A stretch of DNA of 64,000 nucleotides from Lantana camara (lineage: Eukaryota; Streptophyta; Magnoliopsida; Lamiales; Verbenaceae). Positions within the stretch are counted from its first letter, which is position 1. Each line of letters opens with the position of its first letter. The position numbers were made by a program, and so were the translations under genes. Of the stretch, positions 35,221 through 46,276 are shown piece after piece. The notes under the pieces are model-generated. The model did not search any database and had not been told where the DNA came from. It saw only the letters and a list, made by a program, of their open reading frames with translations. The stretch is taken from positions 28,886,001 through 28,950,000 of the forward strand of contig CM074864.1 of NCBI GenBank assembly GCA_037501455.1, given 5' to 3'.

Positions 35221-36698
35221 TATAACTCCCCGGTTTTTCATTTGCACAAGTATGACATATGTGTTTATTATTATGCAATTAAATTATTTAATTATGTGAT
35301 TAATTGTTTATAAGTGATTTGTATATTTAATTTTATATTAAATGTTAAAATGTTAAATAATTATATCTTTAATTTTATTATATTAAATTTGTATTTATTT
35401 CGTCCACTTTGATACCTATTTAAAAATGAATTTAATTACTGTTATTTATTATGGAATATTATGAATTTATAAATGCATTGCTCATGAGTGTTATAAATGC
35501 GCTTCGTTCTTATATGATTTGATATCGAAGTTTCATGAAAATTTAATATGTTGAAGATATACGTGTTATGAATGTGTATATATGCTCATTTTATGTTTTC
35601 GGATTCATTTGCCTGAGTTTTGAATTTATTTTGTTCTTGGAATCCAAATCGGGGGCTAACGAGTGCACCCTTGGTTCCGTATGTGATATCTTGAGCTCGG
35701 GAACTCGGAATCGAGTCCCGTCAACTTCTTTGAACTCATAACGAAAATTCAGGTTTAATGAACTTAGCCTCATATTTTTTCAAAATTATTTGAACCTCCG
35801 AAATTCAACCGAAATGTGTTACGTTCGCCAAAACTGCCACCCTTTACAAAAATAGCCATAATTTCCACAAACCTTGACCAAATTAACCATGGTTTGATTC
35901 CTTGGAACCCTAATTCAATCCTATAGCAGCCCTTAACCACCCCAAACCGAACCAGCCTCCACACTTAGAGACATTTCAGCAAAAACCCCTGCTCTCCAGT
36001 TATTCCCGTAACCCTTGCCAAGCTTGGAGATTCAAGGCTCAAATCTCTTCCAAACTTCATGCAATCCAAAAGGTAAGCTTCGGGTTGTAATATACATTGA
36101 TTATGGGTCATTTTGAACCATGCATCCCCAATTTTGAGCATGTCTTCATGGGATTTTGGAAAAGATGATTGAATAGTATGTTTGGAGCCAAAAATTTGAT
36201 CTCATCTATTCCTTGTTGCTTTTGATTATTTTATAGCATGAAAGTAACAAATTTACTTCCCTTATTTCATTTATGGTCATGTATTTGGTGGTAATTGAAG
36301 ATTTATTGAGTTTCCATTAATGAACTTGGAGAAAATTTCAAGCAATAAACTGCTCTTCCATGAACCTTGCGGCTGCGTGAACTATGTGACAAAAATGGTG
36401 GTTGTTTTGTGCTGATTTCTTGGTGTTTTCATCATGTTGTTGAGTGTATATGTTCCTATATGTGTTTCCCCTGTTTTGGCCATGTTTTTACCTTCATTCC
36501 TTGCCCTGTTCCTGTGCGTAAACTGCTGTCAGCTGCTGCCCTGTTTCCTTGCTAAGTTGTTGTCCATTTTCAGTTAATTTGTGGGATTTAATGGTCTGTT
36601 TTGCTGCTGAGTTGTGCCTTATTGCTTGATATCTGCTGCTGTGTTTTCTTACAAGTGGAACAGGGGAAATGAACTTGAATTGCTGCCAGATCTGCGTC

Positions 36699-36757
36699 TA
36701 TAAAGCATCTCCCCGGGCGGGGAGATTTTGGTCCTGAAAGTGCCCGGCCGGGGAGGC
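36699..36757 (+). promoter_or_regulatory. Gypsy-2 LTR TATA box with paired palindromes
   Basis: TATAAAG (36699-36705) is followed after 2 bp by TCTCCCCGGGCGGGGAGA (36708-36725). A second palindrome with core CCCGGCCGGGG (36743-36753) lies 31 bp further along. If transcription starts about 30 bp after the TATA box, the two palindromes straddle the start. Confidence 0.65.
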
Positions 36758-36848
36758 TCTATGCAGTAGCTTGCTGCATTTTTCTTTTTCCTTCTTTGTG
36801 CATGCATTTTGGTTTGTATTTCATGCATGTGAAGTGTTTAATGGCTAC

Positions 36849-36901
<53 letters not shown>

Positions 36902-37011
36902 CTGTACATAGCATGAATTGGGAATAATAAGAAAACCATGTATGCAACAACAAAATATACATAGAATGAATTGGGAATAATAAGAAAACCATGTATGCAA
37001 CAACAAAATAT

Positions 37012-37072
<61 letters not shown>

Positions 37073-37116
37073 TGCACAAGTAGAGATATATATAAGGTAT
37101 ACACAATTTACATGCA

Positions 37117-37153
<37 letters not shown>
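36849..37153. repeat. TA dinucleotide microsatellites with a 53-bp tandem duplication between them
   Basis: Runs of (TA)n occupy about 36850-36895, 37015-37070 and 37122-37153. Between the first two, a segment with tgaattgggaataataagaa occurs twice, offset by 53 bp (36914 and 36967). Length is likely to vary between individuals. Confidence 0.85.
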
Positions 37154-37155
<2 letters not shown>

Positions 37156-38907
37156 TGCACAAGTATTGTTTAATTTAATTGAATTTATGGAATTAAATTG
37201 TTTTCTATTTCATCTTCTTATATATTTAAATGATTTGAATACCTTGTTTTGTTAATTTATAATTGTTATATGAAATTCATGGCTTAAGTGCTTCTATATG
37301 AGACGTTAAGTGCCTTGCGCATTCTTTTGGATGTCTCAAGTGATTCCTTATGCCTTTATACTTACTATATACATTGTAAACATGTTGAAATGTGTAATAT
37401 GATTATAGTTTGAAGATTTTGGCTCGATATTGTTATGGTTCATGAAAGATATGGAACGAATGAATATGAAACCTTCATGCTATGAATGAACTTGAATGAA
37501 TTACTCGAATTATGTGGTTTCATGACATCATTTTACTTCTTGAACATCTCATACCATGTGCATAACGTTGTCGTGCGTCATATATGGTTCATTTGGAGTC
37601 TTGAGTCTCACGTACGCACCATGTCGTTCTTGTACAATTTTTCGCTAGGGCGGAGATGTGTCGGGTTCATAGGATACTCCCAAGTCTTTATTTCTTCTTG
37701 GTATTATTCGGTAAGGTGTAACAGGTGGGTTTTAGTTAAATGACCCTATATACTCCCAATGTGTAAAGATTTCGGCAAAAATTATTATATGTATATAGAG
37801 TCGTTTTCAAGAGTCAATGATTTCAACGTAAAGCCTTTCTTTTATGAACCCTACCGAATGTTTTGGCTAGAAAGAATGAATGAATGCACAGAATGGGCCC
37901 GGGGACTTAGTGTGAGTGGCTATCCGGGGAGGCATGGGCCGATGGTGATCCCTCACACTATTTCCAATCAATGTACGGCGTAACAGGATCTCGTTAGGAG
38001 TTAGCGAGGAATGGACGCTGAGTGCAATCTGGGGAGCCATGTAACCCTTTTGGTCAATGAAGGAGGTGGCTGGGTCTTGCTAACCCGTCCACCAACCGGA
38101 GGAAAAAGGTGTAAGTGATCATGATTGTGCACAAGGAAAGAATGTAATGCATGAAAAGAAAGAAAGAAAGAATGTTTAATGAATTACACAAGGTGTTAGT
38201 TGGAGATAATGCACGCCCACTCGCCGGGCCACGAAAGACCTAATGGAAATTGGTTGTTATAATCCCCTTTGATGATTTCTTTATCTCGCCCAGTTGGGAA
38301 ATACTTCGAAAACCTCAAATGGTGTTATAACTTGCATGTGAATGTTTAATTAATGTCTTATATTATATTATGCCTTGTTTTATACCCACCAGTCTCCTAT
38401 AGATTAAACCCGGCTTTGTTTTCAGTTCTTTTGCAGGTTTTGGGAGTGCTAGGCGGGATTTTGTGTCAATCAAGTCCTGTGCTTAAGTCAGAGTCTTTCC
38501 ACATGCACATTGTAATTTGTTTTAGACACATTGAAACATGTATAAATGTTGAGCTTATGTTTTATTGATTCGGGACAGGTTTCTAGGGATAAACTGAACC
38601 TGTGGTTATGATTTATGATTCATGATTTATGATTATGTTTATGTTTGAATTTTTGGGACTAGGTATTTATGCTAGTTGAATCCATCAATTGCCACCTGTA
38701 TTTATGACTGATTACATGATATGCTTCCGCACGTGCATTTTCTCCTATTGAATTACTTATTTGGTTTCGAGGTTCTAGCTCCCACCTAGCTTAGCGAGTG
38801 GGTGAGTCCCTGTTCGCTCTGATTTGGCACGTGTATGGATTTCCCATTTCATATACGGGTCGGGTCTGAGTGTGGGGGATGTGGCGCCTTCCGTTTGGGG
38901 TGCTACA

Positions 38908-39417
38908 AGTACCTAGTGACACTTGGTGGATAGATACGGGTGCAACTACTAACAGAAGTGTCACAATGCAGGATTGCCTAAGGTGCCGAGTACCAACTGA
39001 TGCTGAAAGATACATCTATGTGGCGAATGAAAATAAAGCTTTAGTGGGAGCTATTGGTGTTTTTAGGTTTCATTTAGAAACTGGTTTTTTATTTGAATTT
39101 GGAAGAAACTTTCGTTGTACCGTCATTTAGACAGAACTTGATTTCTATTTCTTGTTAGGACAAATCTAGATATTCTTGTTCATTTGGAAATGGAAGTTGT
39201 GTTTTTTCTTTAAATTCAAATGTTATTAGTTCTGATACCCTACTCGATAATTTGTATAAATTGAACACCAAAGCTACAACTGATATTGAAAACCTGCATT
39301 CAAGTAACTTTGGTACTAAACGTAAGTTAACAAATGAGAATTCATCATTGTTGTGACATAAGCGTTTAGGACATATCTCTGAAAAGAGAATATAGAGGCT
39401 TATATCATAAGGAATTC
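38908..39417 (+). pseudogene. Copia-1 protease and GAG-pre-integrase region
   Basis: Resumes directly after the Gypsy-2 insertion with PSDTWWIDTGATTNRSVTMQ, where DTG is the aspartic protease catalytic triad. Frame 38870-39130 then ends. The following zinc-finger region (HKRLGHISEKRI, about 39358-39393) is in shifted frames with stops near 39391 and 39408. The protease cuts the polyprotein in working relatives. This one is interrupted. Confidence 0.82.
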
Positions 39418-40569
39418 TTGATTCCCTTGAAGTTACACTTTATAGAGTTTAAAATCTGTATAGAATGCATAAAGGGAAAACAAACAAATATGAGGAAATT
39501 GGGTGCCAATAGGAGCAAAGAACCTATAGAATTGATACATACAGAAATTTGTGGTCCATTCCGTACAGCATCTTGGAATGGACAACGATACTTTATCAAC
39601 TTCATTAATGATTACTCTCGTTATGGATATTTGTACCTAATTCATGAGAAGTCAAAATTTTTGGATGTATTTAAAGCTTTCAAAGCCGAAGTTGAGAATC
39701 AACTAGGCAAGAAAATTAAAGTTGTCAGATCTGACCGTGGTGGAGAATACTATGGCACATATGATGGATCCGGTGAACAACGTCCTAGACCCTTCGCCAA
39801 ATACTTAAGCGAGTGCGGAATCGTACCTCAATACACCATGCCGAGAAGTCCAAACTAAAATGGTGTATCTGAGAGACGAAATTGAACTCTTAAGGATATG
39901 GTGAGAAGTATGATTAATCATTCTTCATTGCCAGAATCACTTTGGGGCGAAGCACTAAAGATTACACTTTATATTCTAAATTGAGTTCCAAGCAAAGCAG
40001 TAGATAAAACCTCGTACGAGTTGTGGACAGGCAAGAAGCCTAGTATTAGGCACTTGCATATCTGGGGATGTCCAGTTGAAGCTAGGCCTTATAAGCCTAA
40101 CGAAAGGAAACTGGATTCAAGAACAATTAGCTGCTACTTTGTAGGTTACTCGAAAAGGTCTAGGCGATTTAAGTTTTATGACCCCTCAAACAAGTCCTTT
40201 TTCAAAACGGGAAATGTCAAATTCATTAAGGATGTTGATTACAGTGGGAGGGATCAAATTGAAAAGATTGTGTTTGACGAGGATTGTGTTAACATTCCCA
40301 CTACAGTTGCAGCTGAGAATGATTGGATAAATATTCCTATCACTCCTCAGCCTGCGAATCAAGACAATTTGGAAAACACCATCACATTTGGGATTCCTAT
40401 TGAATCAGTTCCGGGTCCGTCATTTGTTCAAAATAATGAGTTAGGACCCAATGAGTCAGATCCAGAACCATCACCTATTCAAGATAATGGACCACAACAA
40501 CCTCAAAATGAAGTGCCTATAAGGAGGTCCCTAGAGAAAAGAGGAAACCGATTTCAGATGACTATGTAG
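39418..40569 (+). pseudogene. Copia-1 integrase
   Basis: Frame 39418-39858 carries CIECIKGKQTNMRKLGANRS (end of the zinc finger), then ELIHTEICGPF, where the usual first catalytic Asp is Glu. The second catalytic Asp follows in KVVRSDRGGEYYG. After a stop at about 39856 the frame continues with NGVSERRN (third catalytic Glu), interrupted by stops near 39886 and 39981. Frame 40021-40569 has the C-terminal GKKPSIRHLHIWGCPVEARP and FVGYSKRSRRFKFYDP and a Pro/Asn-rich linker to RT. The changed first acidic residue would probably block activity even without the stops. Confidence 0.88.
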
Positions 40570-41610
40570 TTTACCTCCATGAACATGAATTTGTATGGGA
40601 TTGCAAGATGACCCTACGTCTTTCAATCAAGTAAAATTATGTTCAAACTCTAATGAATGGATCAAAGCCACGAATGAAGAGATGAAATCCATGATGGACA
40701 ATGACGTTTGGGATCTTGTCGAGTTACCACAAGGAGTAAAACCAATTGGTTGTAAATGGATTTTTAAAACCTAATGGGACTTAAATGGTAACATCGAAAG
40801 ATATAAGGCACGCCTTGTTGCCAAGGGTTTCACTCAAAGGGAAGACATTGATTTTAAAGAGACTTTCTCTCTAGTTTCAACGAAAGACTCTTTTAGAATC
40901 ATTATGGCACTTGTAGCTCATTATGATAAGAGCTCCATCAAATGGACGTAAAGACAGCGTTTCTCAATGGAGACATTGAAAAAACTATATACATGGTGCA
41001 ACCGGAGAACTTTGAGTCCAAAGACTAAAAGCACCTAGTATGTAAACTCAAGAAGTCCATTTTTGATCTAAAGCAGGCATCCCGTCCATGGTACCGGAAA
41101 ATTGATAAGGTGATTTTCTCTTTTGGTTTTAAGTAAAGCACTGTTGACCAATGCATATATCTCGAGGTCAGTGGGAGTAAATTTATTATAATGGTGTTGT
41201 ATGTAGATGATATTTTACTAGCAAACATCGATATAAGCCTATTGTGTGAAACCAAAAAATTTCTATCAAGTAAATTTGAGATGAAAGATCTTGGGGAGGC
41301 GTCATATGTTCTGGGTATATAGATCCATCGGGATCGTTTCAAAGGTATACTCAGCCTATCGCAAAAGGCCTATATCGATAAGGTGCTGAGCCGTTTTGGC
41401 ATGCAGAATTGTGCACCAGGGGACACACCGGTATCAAAGGGTTATAAATTTAGTTTGCTCCAACGTCCTAAGACGGATCTTGAGAAGAAAGAGATGGAGG
41501 AAATCCCTTATGCATCTGCAGTAGGGAGTCTCATGTATGCTCAGGTGTGTATATATCCCAATATAGCGTACATAGTGGGGATGTTAGGCAAATATCTAAG
41601 TAACCCGTGA
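40570..41610 (+). pseudogene. Copia-1 reverse transcriptase
   Basis: Broken frames carry the Copia RT blocks in order: KATNEEMKSMMDNDVWDLVE, CKWIFKT, RYKARLVAKGFTQREDIDF, MDVKTAFLNGDIEKTIYMVQ, KLKKSIFDLKQASRPWY and VLYVDDILLA, the last with the intact YVDD catalytic box at about 41195-41215. Then come KFEMKDLGEASYVLGI and QKAYIDKVLSRFGMQNCAPG. Stops occur near 40773, 41026, 41135 and 41322. It would copy element RNA to DNA in working relatives. Confidence 0.9.
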
Positions 41611-42189
41611 ATGGATCATTGGAGGGTAGCAAAACGGGTTATGAGGTATCTACAAAAGACTAAGGATTACATGCTCACCTATCAAAGATCGGATCACCTG
41701 GAGATCATTGGATACTCCGATTCAGACTATACTGGATGCCTTGACAGCAGAAGATCCACATCAGGTTATATCTTCATGATGGCTGAAGAAGCTGTCTCTT
41801 AGAAAAGTGTCAAACAGACACTAATAGGTTCTTCCACTATGGAGGCTGAATTTGTAGCATGCTTTGAGGCATCGAATCTGTGGATATGGCTCCGAAATTT
41901 TATCACTGGGCTGCAAATTGTCAATGACATTGAAAGACCATTGAGAATTAATTGTGATAATAAGGCTGCAGAGTTATATTCAAAGAACAACCGGAGTTCA
42001 TCTAAATCTAAGCATATAGATATTAAGTATCTGGTTGTAAAAGAAAGAGTTCAGAGTCTTCAAGTGTCAATAGAGCATATAAGTACAAACTCGATTCTAG
42101 CAGATCCACTCACTAAGGGATTACCACCTAAAGTGTTTCATGAACATGTGGCTCATATGGGAATCATCAAATTAGATGGCATGTCTTAG
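41611..42189 (+). pseudogene. Copia-1 RNase H
   Basis: Two frames (41611-41802 and 41839-42189) carry the Copia RNase H blocks: VAKRVMRYLQKTKDYMLTYQ, IIGYSDSDYTGCLDSRRSTS, SSTMEAEFVACFEASN, INCDNKAAELYSKN and SKHIDIKYLVVKERV, ending DPLTKGLPPKVFHEHVAHMG. A single stop (TAG at about 41800) breaks the region where tryptophan is usual. It is the least damaged part of the element. Confidence 0.9.
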
Positions 42190-42640
42190 TGGTGTGAGTT
42201 TGTGGTTTTTTCATCTTGCTTATTGACATGTTTTATGTTCTGTACAGACTGAGGTTTTATGAGACAAATAAAGTTTTATTTGATTGAATACTCTGACAAT
42301 AAGGTTTTTTGGCTTTGTATTGCGGTTTTACATTAAGTATTTGAAAGTGCTTTGGGACTCTCTGAGTCATAAGGTAGGACTGGTTGGAAATAGCATGACT
42401 AAGATCACATTACATGTAATTTTAATGCTACATGTCATACTTTTGATCTATGTCATTGATTGTGTTAATATTGTGACCATTATTCGGTTTAGTTACGAAT
42501 TATGTAACGAAAGCTTCTTTGATCCTATAGTAACATAATTGACGGACCAGATTGTTTGGAAATATTTCGAAAGTAGAGATAGCATAAGGTTGCGTGCACT
42601 AAGGTTTAAAACTATGTACAATTATTTGGAACCACATGTG

Positions 42641-42655
42641 GACCAAGTGGGAGAT
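42641..42655 (+). promoter_or_regulatory. Copia-1 polypurine tract
   Basis: accaagtgggagat lies directly before the 3' LTR start TGTTGG at 42656, matching the usual Copia plus-strand primer tract. Confidence 0.8.
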
Positions 42656-43084
42656 TGTTGGATTTTCTATTTAGTGGTCTCACATATTTGATAAATTATA
42701 CTTAGGCTATCTCATAATACGAGCTCAATTGAGTGATCTACTTAAGATTTATTTAATTATATGGGCTTATAAAAATATTTGTTGAAATATGAGTCTTTTA
42801 TATGTAGAAACCCGTGGACACTTAATTATGATTGATGGGCCCATACTTAAGGTGCCCTAATTTTGGTTATATATTAGGGTTGTGGTCTCTAAGCCAGATA
42901 CATTCCTTGTCTTCTTTTCTGCCTCATCCTAGAAAGAATAGAATAGACGGCGTATCAAGGCTTAGAAGGTCACAACCTTGGATTACTAGTCAACTAAGGA
43001 TTGCTATGGATCAAGGTACGCTTCCGCTTGTGTGTTCTCGATGATTTCGACATGTTTGTTATTGTTTTAGGGATTTTCCCTACA
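42656..43084 (+). repeat. Copia-1 3' LTR
   Basis: 429 bp, with the same ends as 23644-24009 but carrying about 63 bp (42968-43031, around ggtcacaaccttggattact) missing in the 5' copy. The CATTA duplication follows at 43085-43089. Confidence 0.9.
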
Positions 43085-43538
43085 CATTATATTTTAATTT
43101 GATCTAATGCATGGAGGGCAGAGGAAAGAGTTAACGACCGAGCCGGTAGAGACAGTCGTTTTTCATTAAACTTGTACCGAGTTGGTATTTCATAAATGTA
43201 CTTTGAAAATTAAAATTGGCTTTCTAAAGTAGTAAAAATATAGAGTCGATGTTGATATATGTGGTATAGCTCTAATATTAGTTTGCCTAATCTTCAAATA
43301 AATGCAATTATGCAAACTAGTGTATATCCCATGCGATGCACGGAAATTACGAAAAAATTAATTAATACGTTTGATACATTGATAATAGTTGGAGAGATAA
43401 AAAAAATCTAAGAATTTAACTTTTTAAATTATTTATGAAATAATAATAATAAAATTGGAGGTTTCACAATGGATCATCAACAAAATAAGAGGTAAATTAT
43501 TTAGCAAAGCCACGGGTGTCGGAGGCATTAGCACGGCC
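43085..43538. other. Unassigned stretch between Copia-1 and Gypsy-3
   Basis: No coding support. The first part should be the original downstream flank of SEIPIN. At 43316-43342, actagtgtatatcccatgcg reads in reverse as a hairpin followed by CTAG and T, the form of a Helitron 3' end. The last part must belong to the Gypsy-4 target of Gypsy-3 (CGGCC at 43534-43538), but the outer border of Gypsy-4 was not found. Confidence 0.45.
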
Positions 43539-44736
43539 TGTAACACCCGAGCGCAAGGTGCCACATCCCCCGCACCGAGACCCGACCCGCATATGAAATG
43601 GATATTCCACACACGAGCTAAGTCACGACGAACGGGGACACACACGCACTCATTAGGCTAGGCGGGACTAATCCTTAAACCCATAAATCAGACCAAAACA
43701 TTAAGCGGAAGCAATAACCGATCATATCTATATATATATACAATGAGCATTCAAGCTCCAAAAATAGAATTCATATACAACATTTACAAGCCATCATATT
43801 CATGCTTGGAATCAACCAATATCCTCAAGAATTGAACGAGATCAACATATATGCTCATAACTTAACTATTTCTCAATTCAGCCAAAAACCCATGAAAACA
43901 TGCTCAAAATTGGGGATGAATGGATCAAAATAACTCATGATGAATGTATATTACAACCCTAAGCTTACCTTGTGGATTGATTGAAGTTTGAAGGAGATTT
44001 GAGCTTGAATCTCCAAGGTTGGCTTGAGTTACGGGACAAACTGGAATGCAGGGAATTTTCGGCTGATTTTCTCCAAGTGAGAGGGTGTGGTTCGGTGAGG
44101 GAGAGTATGAGAAATTAGATGGTTGAGTTAGGGTTCCAAAAACTTAAACCATTGTTAATTTGGTCAAGATTTGATTGAGTTATGGATGTGGCAGTTTTGG
44201 CTTCCGTTGCGTGTTTCGGTTGAATTTCGGAGGTCCAAATAACTTTGGAAAAGTATAAGGCTAAGTTCATCAAACTCAAATTTTCGATGCGAGTTCAACG
44301 AGATTGACGAAACTCGAATCCGAGTTTCCTAGCTCAAGATATCATATAAGGAACCAATGGTGCGCTAATTGCTCATTAGCCCCTTTTTTGGATTCCGAAA
44401 TCAAAATAAATTCCAAAACTCAATCAAACGAATCCTAAAACATGAAACGAGCATATCACCATATTCATAACACATATAAGTCCGACATATTACTTTTCCA
44501 CGAAGTTTCGAATTCATTTCACGTAGAAACGACAAGCAAACAAGTCATTCATGCACAAATAGTAAAAAGAAAATTCATATAAATTCAAATTCAAATATTT
44601 TCAAATAATTAAATACTTCAATAATTTAATATAATATAAAATAAAACAATTAATAACGTAATTAAAATAAATAAAATGCGCACGTTATTATCACATAATT
44701 CATACCTGAACAATTTGGAAAAGTCAGGGTGTTACA
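43539..44736 (-). repeat. Gypsy-3 3' LTR
   Basis: 1198 bp; plus-strand ends TGTAACACCCGAGCGC and agggtgttaca. Closely similar to 49198-50416. It carries the shared LTR module at about 44220-44345. Confidence 0.92.
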
Positions 44737-44789
44737 ACCTCTCCCCCTTAAAAAGAATCCGTCCTCGGATTCATTTATTGCTCGAAAAC

Positions 44790-45624
44790 AGCTCAGGATG
44801 AAACCTTCTCATCTTATCCTCCGTTTTCCACGTGGCCTCTTCCGTCTTATCACTTCTCCATAACACCTTAACTAGTGGGATTCGCCGGTTTCTTAATTCT
44901 TGAAATTTCCGATCCCAAATCTTAACCGGTTTCTGAACGAAGGTGATATTAGGTTCAATTTCTACCTCTTCAATGGGTAGGATCTCGGACTCATCCGGGT
45001 AATATTTGCGAAGTTGGGAGACATACGTTGTGGATTTCGGTCAAACTCGGAGGTAGATTCAAACGATAAGCCGTTTCTCCAATTTTCTCAAGAATTTCAT
45101 AAGGACCCAGATAACGAGGATTCAACTTACCTTCTTTTCCAATCCTCGAAGACCCCTTTCGTGGCAAAGCTTTCAAGAATACCCTATCACCAACTTCAAA
45201 CTTAAGATCCTTTCTTCGCCGATCCGCATAACTCTTTTGTCTATCTTGAGCTGCTTTCATTCTTTGTTGAATTAATTGAACCTTGTCAATCGCCGCTTGA
45301 AGGGCCTTAGAAGGCTTCTCCTTCTGCTCCCCTCGTTTCACTCCCTCTTGTTTGCTCCAGTCTTTCCTCAAGATCAAAAAATAGGGGAGATCTACACTTC
45401 CGTCCGTAGAGAGCTTCATAAGGCGCTATTCCTATCGAAGCTTGAAAACTGTTATTATAAGCGAATTCAATCAAGGCCAATTTTTCATTCCACGAACTCG
45501 AGAAATCCAATGCACATGCTCTCAACATATCCTCTAAATATTTGATTAACCTCTCCGACTGCCCATCTGTCTGAGGGTGGAAACCTGTGCTGAATTGAAG
45601 CCTTGTTCCCAGATTCCTTTGCAA
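44790..45624 (-). pseudogene. Gypsy-3 integrase C-terminal part and chromodomain remnant
   Basis: Frame 45624-45307 carries the integrase segment RLQFSTGFHPQTDGQSERLI (third catalytic Glu), then ALIEFAYNNSFQASIGIAPY. Frame 45419-44991 carries KSYADRRRKDLKFEVGDRVF and YLGPYEILEKIGETAYRLNL, the C-terminal integrase domain. Beyond the stop at 44991, shifted frames contain remnants such as RNRLRFGIGNFKN and WRSDKTEEATWKTED-like residues in broken form, matching a chromodomain position. Chromodomains guide chromovirus integration to chromatin. In this copy the domain is unreadable. Confidence 0.8.
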
Positions 45625-46276
45625 TTATTGCCAAAATCTAGAAGTGAACCTCGGATCTCGATCCGATACAATACTGACCGGCACTCCATGAAGTCGGACA
45701 ATTTCATCAACATACTTCTTAGCTAACTTTGTCACCATATCCGACATCCGAATAGCCAAAAAATGTGCCGATTTTGTCAAATAATTCTCCTCAACTCATT
45801 CGGTACAACAACCCTGTTCTTAAATCTTAAGAGTCCCGTATCATCAAATCCAAACAGACATTCGGGATCCTCTCTAGCTTTCTCAGGTAATTGCTGAACC
45901 TCGGGATCTTTTCTCAGAGCCTCAAATAACCTCTGTTGAAGATCTGGTTATACCGTAATATTCCGAATACTTTCTCTTAGCTTGAAAGACTCAGCTTCAT
46001 CTTCAACTTCCACTTTCACACTAGACACGCTAGCCTTCCTACTAAGCGCATCCGCGACCACATTGGCTTCCCGGGATGGTATCGAATTGTACACTCATAA
46101 TCCGCTAAAATCTCCATCCAACGCATTTGTCTCTTGCTCAACTCCTTCTGAGAAAACAAATACTAGAGACTCTTGTGATCAGAAAAGATCTCGAAAGAAA
46201 TTCCATATAAGTAGTGTCTCAACTTCCCCAAAGCAAAGATCATTGCCGCTAGTTCGAGATCGTGAGTGGGATAATT
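45625..46276 (-). pseudogene. Gypsy-3 RNase H end and deleted integrase N-terminal region
   Basis: From the RNase H side come decayed matches to [17 protein letters not shown] and RQMRWMEILADYECTIRYH-like sequence, then a connection ending [11 protein letters not shown] at about 45785. Directly after that the frame resembles [20 protein letters not shown]. The zinc finger and first catalytic Asp, which normally lie between, are missing, so a deletion of several hundred bases is inferred. [16 protein letters not shown] holds the second catalytic Asp. Confidence 0.7.

Larger units (their letters stand above)
29371..38907 (+). mobile_element. Gypsy-2: coding-poor chromovirus-type LTR element inside Copia-1 protease
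   Basis: LTRs at 29371-31745 and 35221-38907, a primer site at 31754 and a polypurine tract before 35221 show a complete element. Flanks AGTAA (29366-29370) and AGTAC (38908-38912) are a target duplication with one change. Joining the flanks restores ALV-PSDTWWIDTG of Copia protease. The 3.5-kb internal region has no recognisable gag or pol. LTR ends and tract match Gypsy-3, so it may be a large non-coding derivative moved by relatives. Confidence 0.88.
35221..38907 (+). repeat. Gypsy-2 3' LTR (full length)
   Basis: 3687 bp from tataactccccgg (a mutated TGTAAC start) to GGGGTGCTACA. It contains the 1.3-kb part missing from the 5' LTR, with TATAAAG at 36699-36705, paired palindromes at 36708-36757 and three long TA runs at 36849-37153. 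Shared regions match the 5' LTR closely. Confidence 0.87.
23644..43084 (+). mobile_element. Copia-1: Ty1/Copia element split by two Gypsy insertions
   Basis: LTRs at 23644-24009 and 42656-43084 begin TGTTGGATTTTC and end TTTTCCCTACA. They are flanked by identical CATTA duplications (23639-23643 and 43085-43089). The order gag, protease, integrase, RT, RNase H on the plus strand is that of Copia. Insertions at 25258-28591 (in gag) and 29371-38907 (at the start of protease) account for about 12.9 kb. The remaining element is about 6.5 kb. Multiple stops and frameshifts make it non-autonomous. Confidence 0.93.

Noticed and set aside
36759..37255. Several overlapping frames rich in Ile-Tyr on both strands
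   Set aside because: They are translations of TA dinucleotide runs, open in every frame, not genes.
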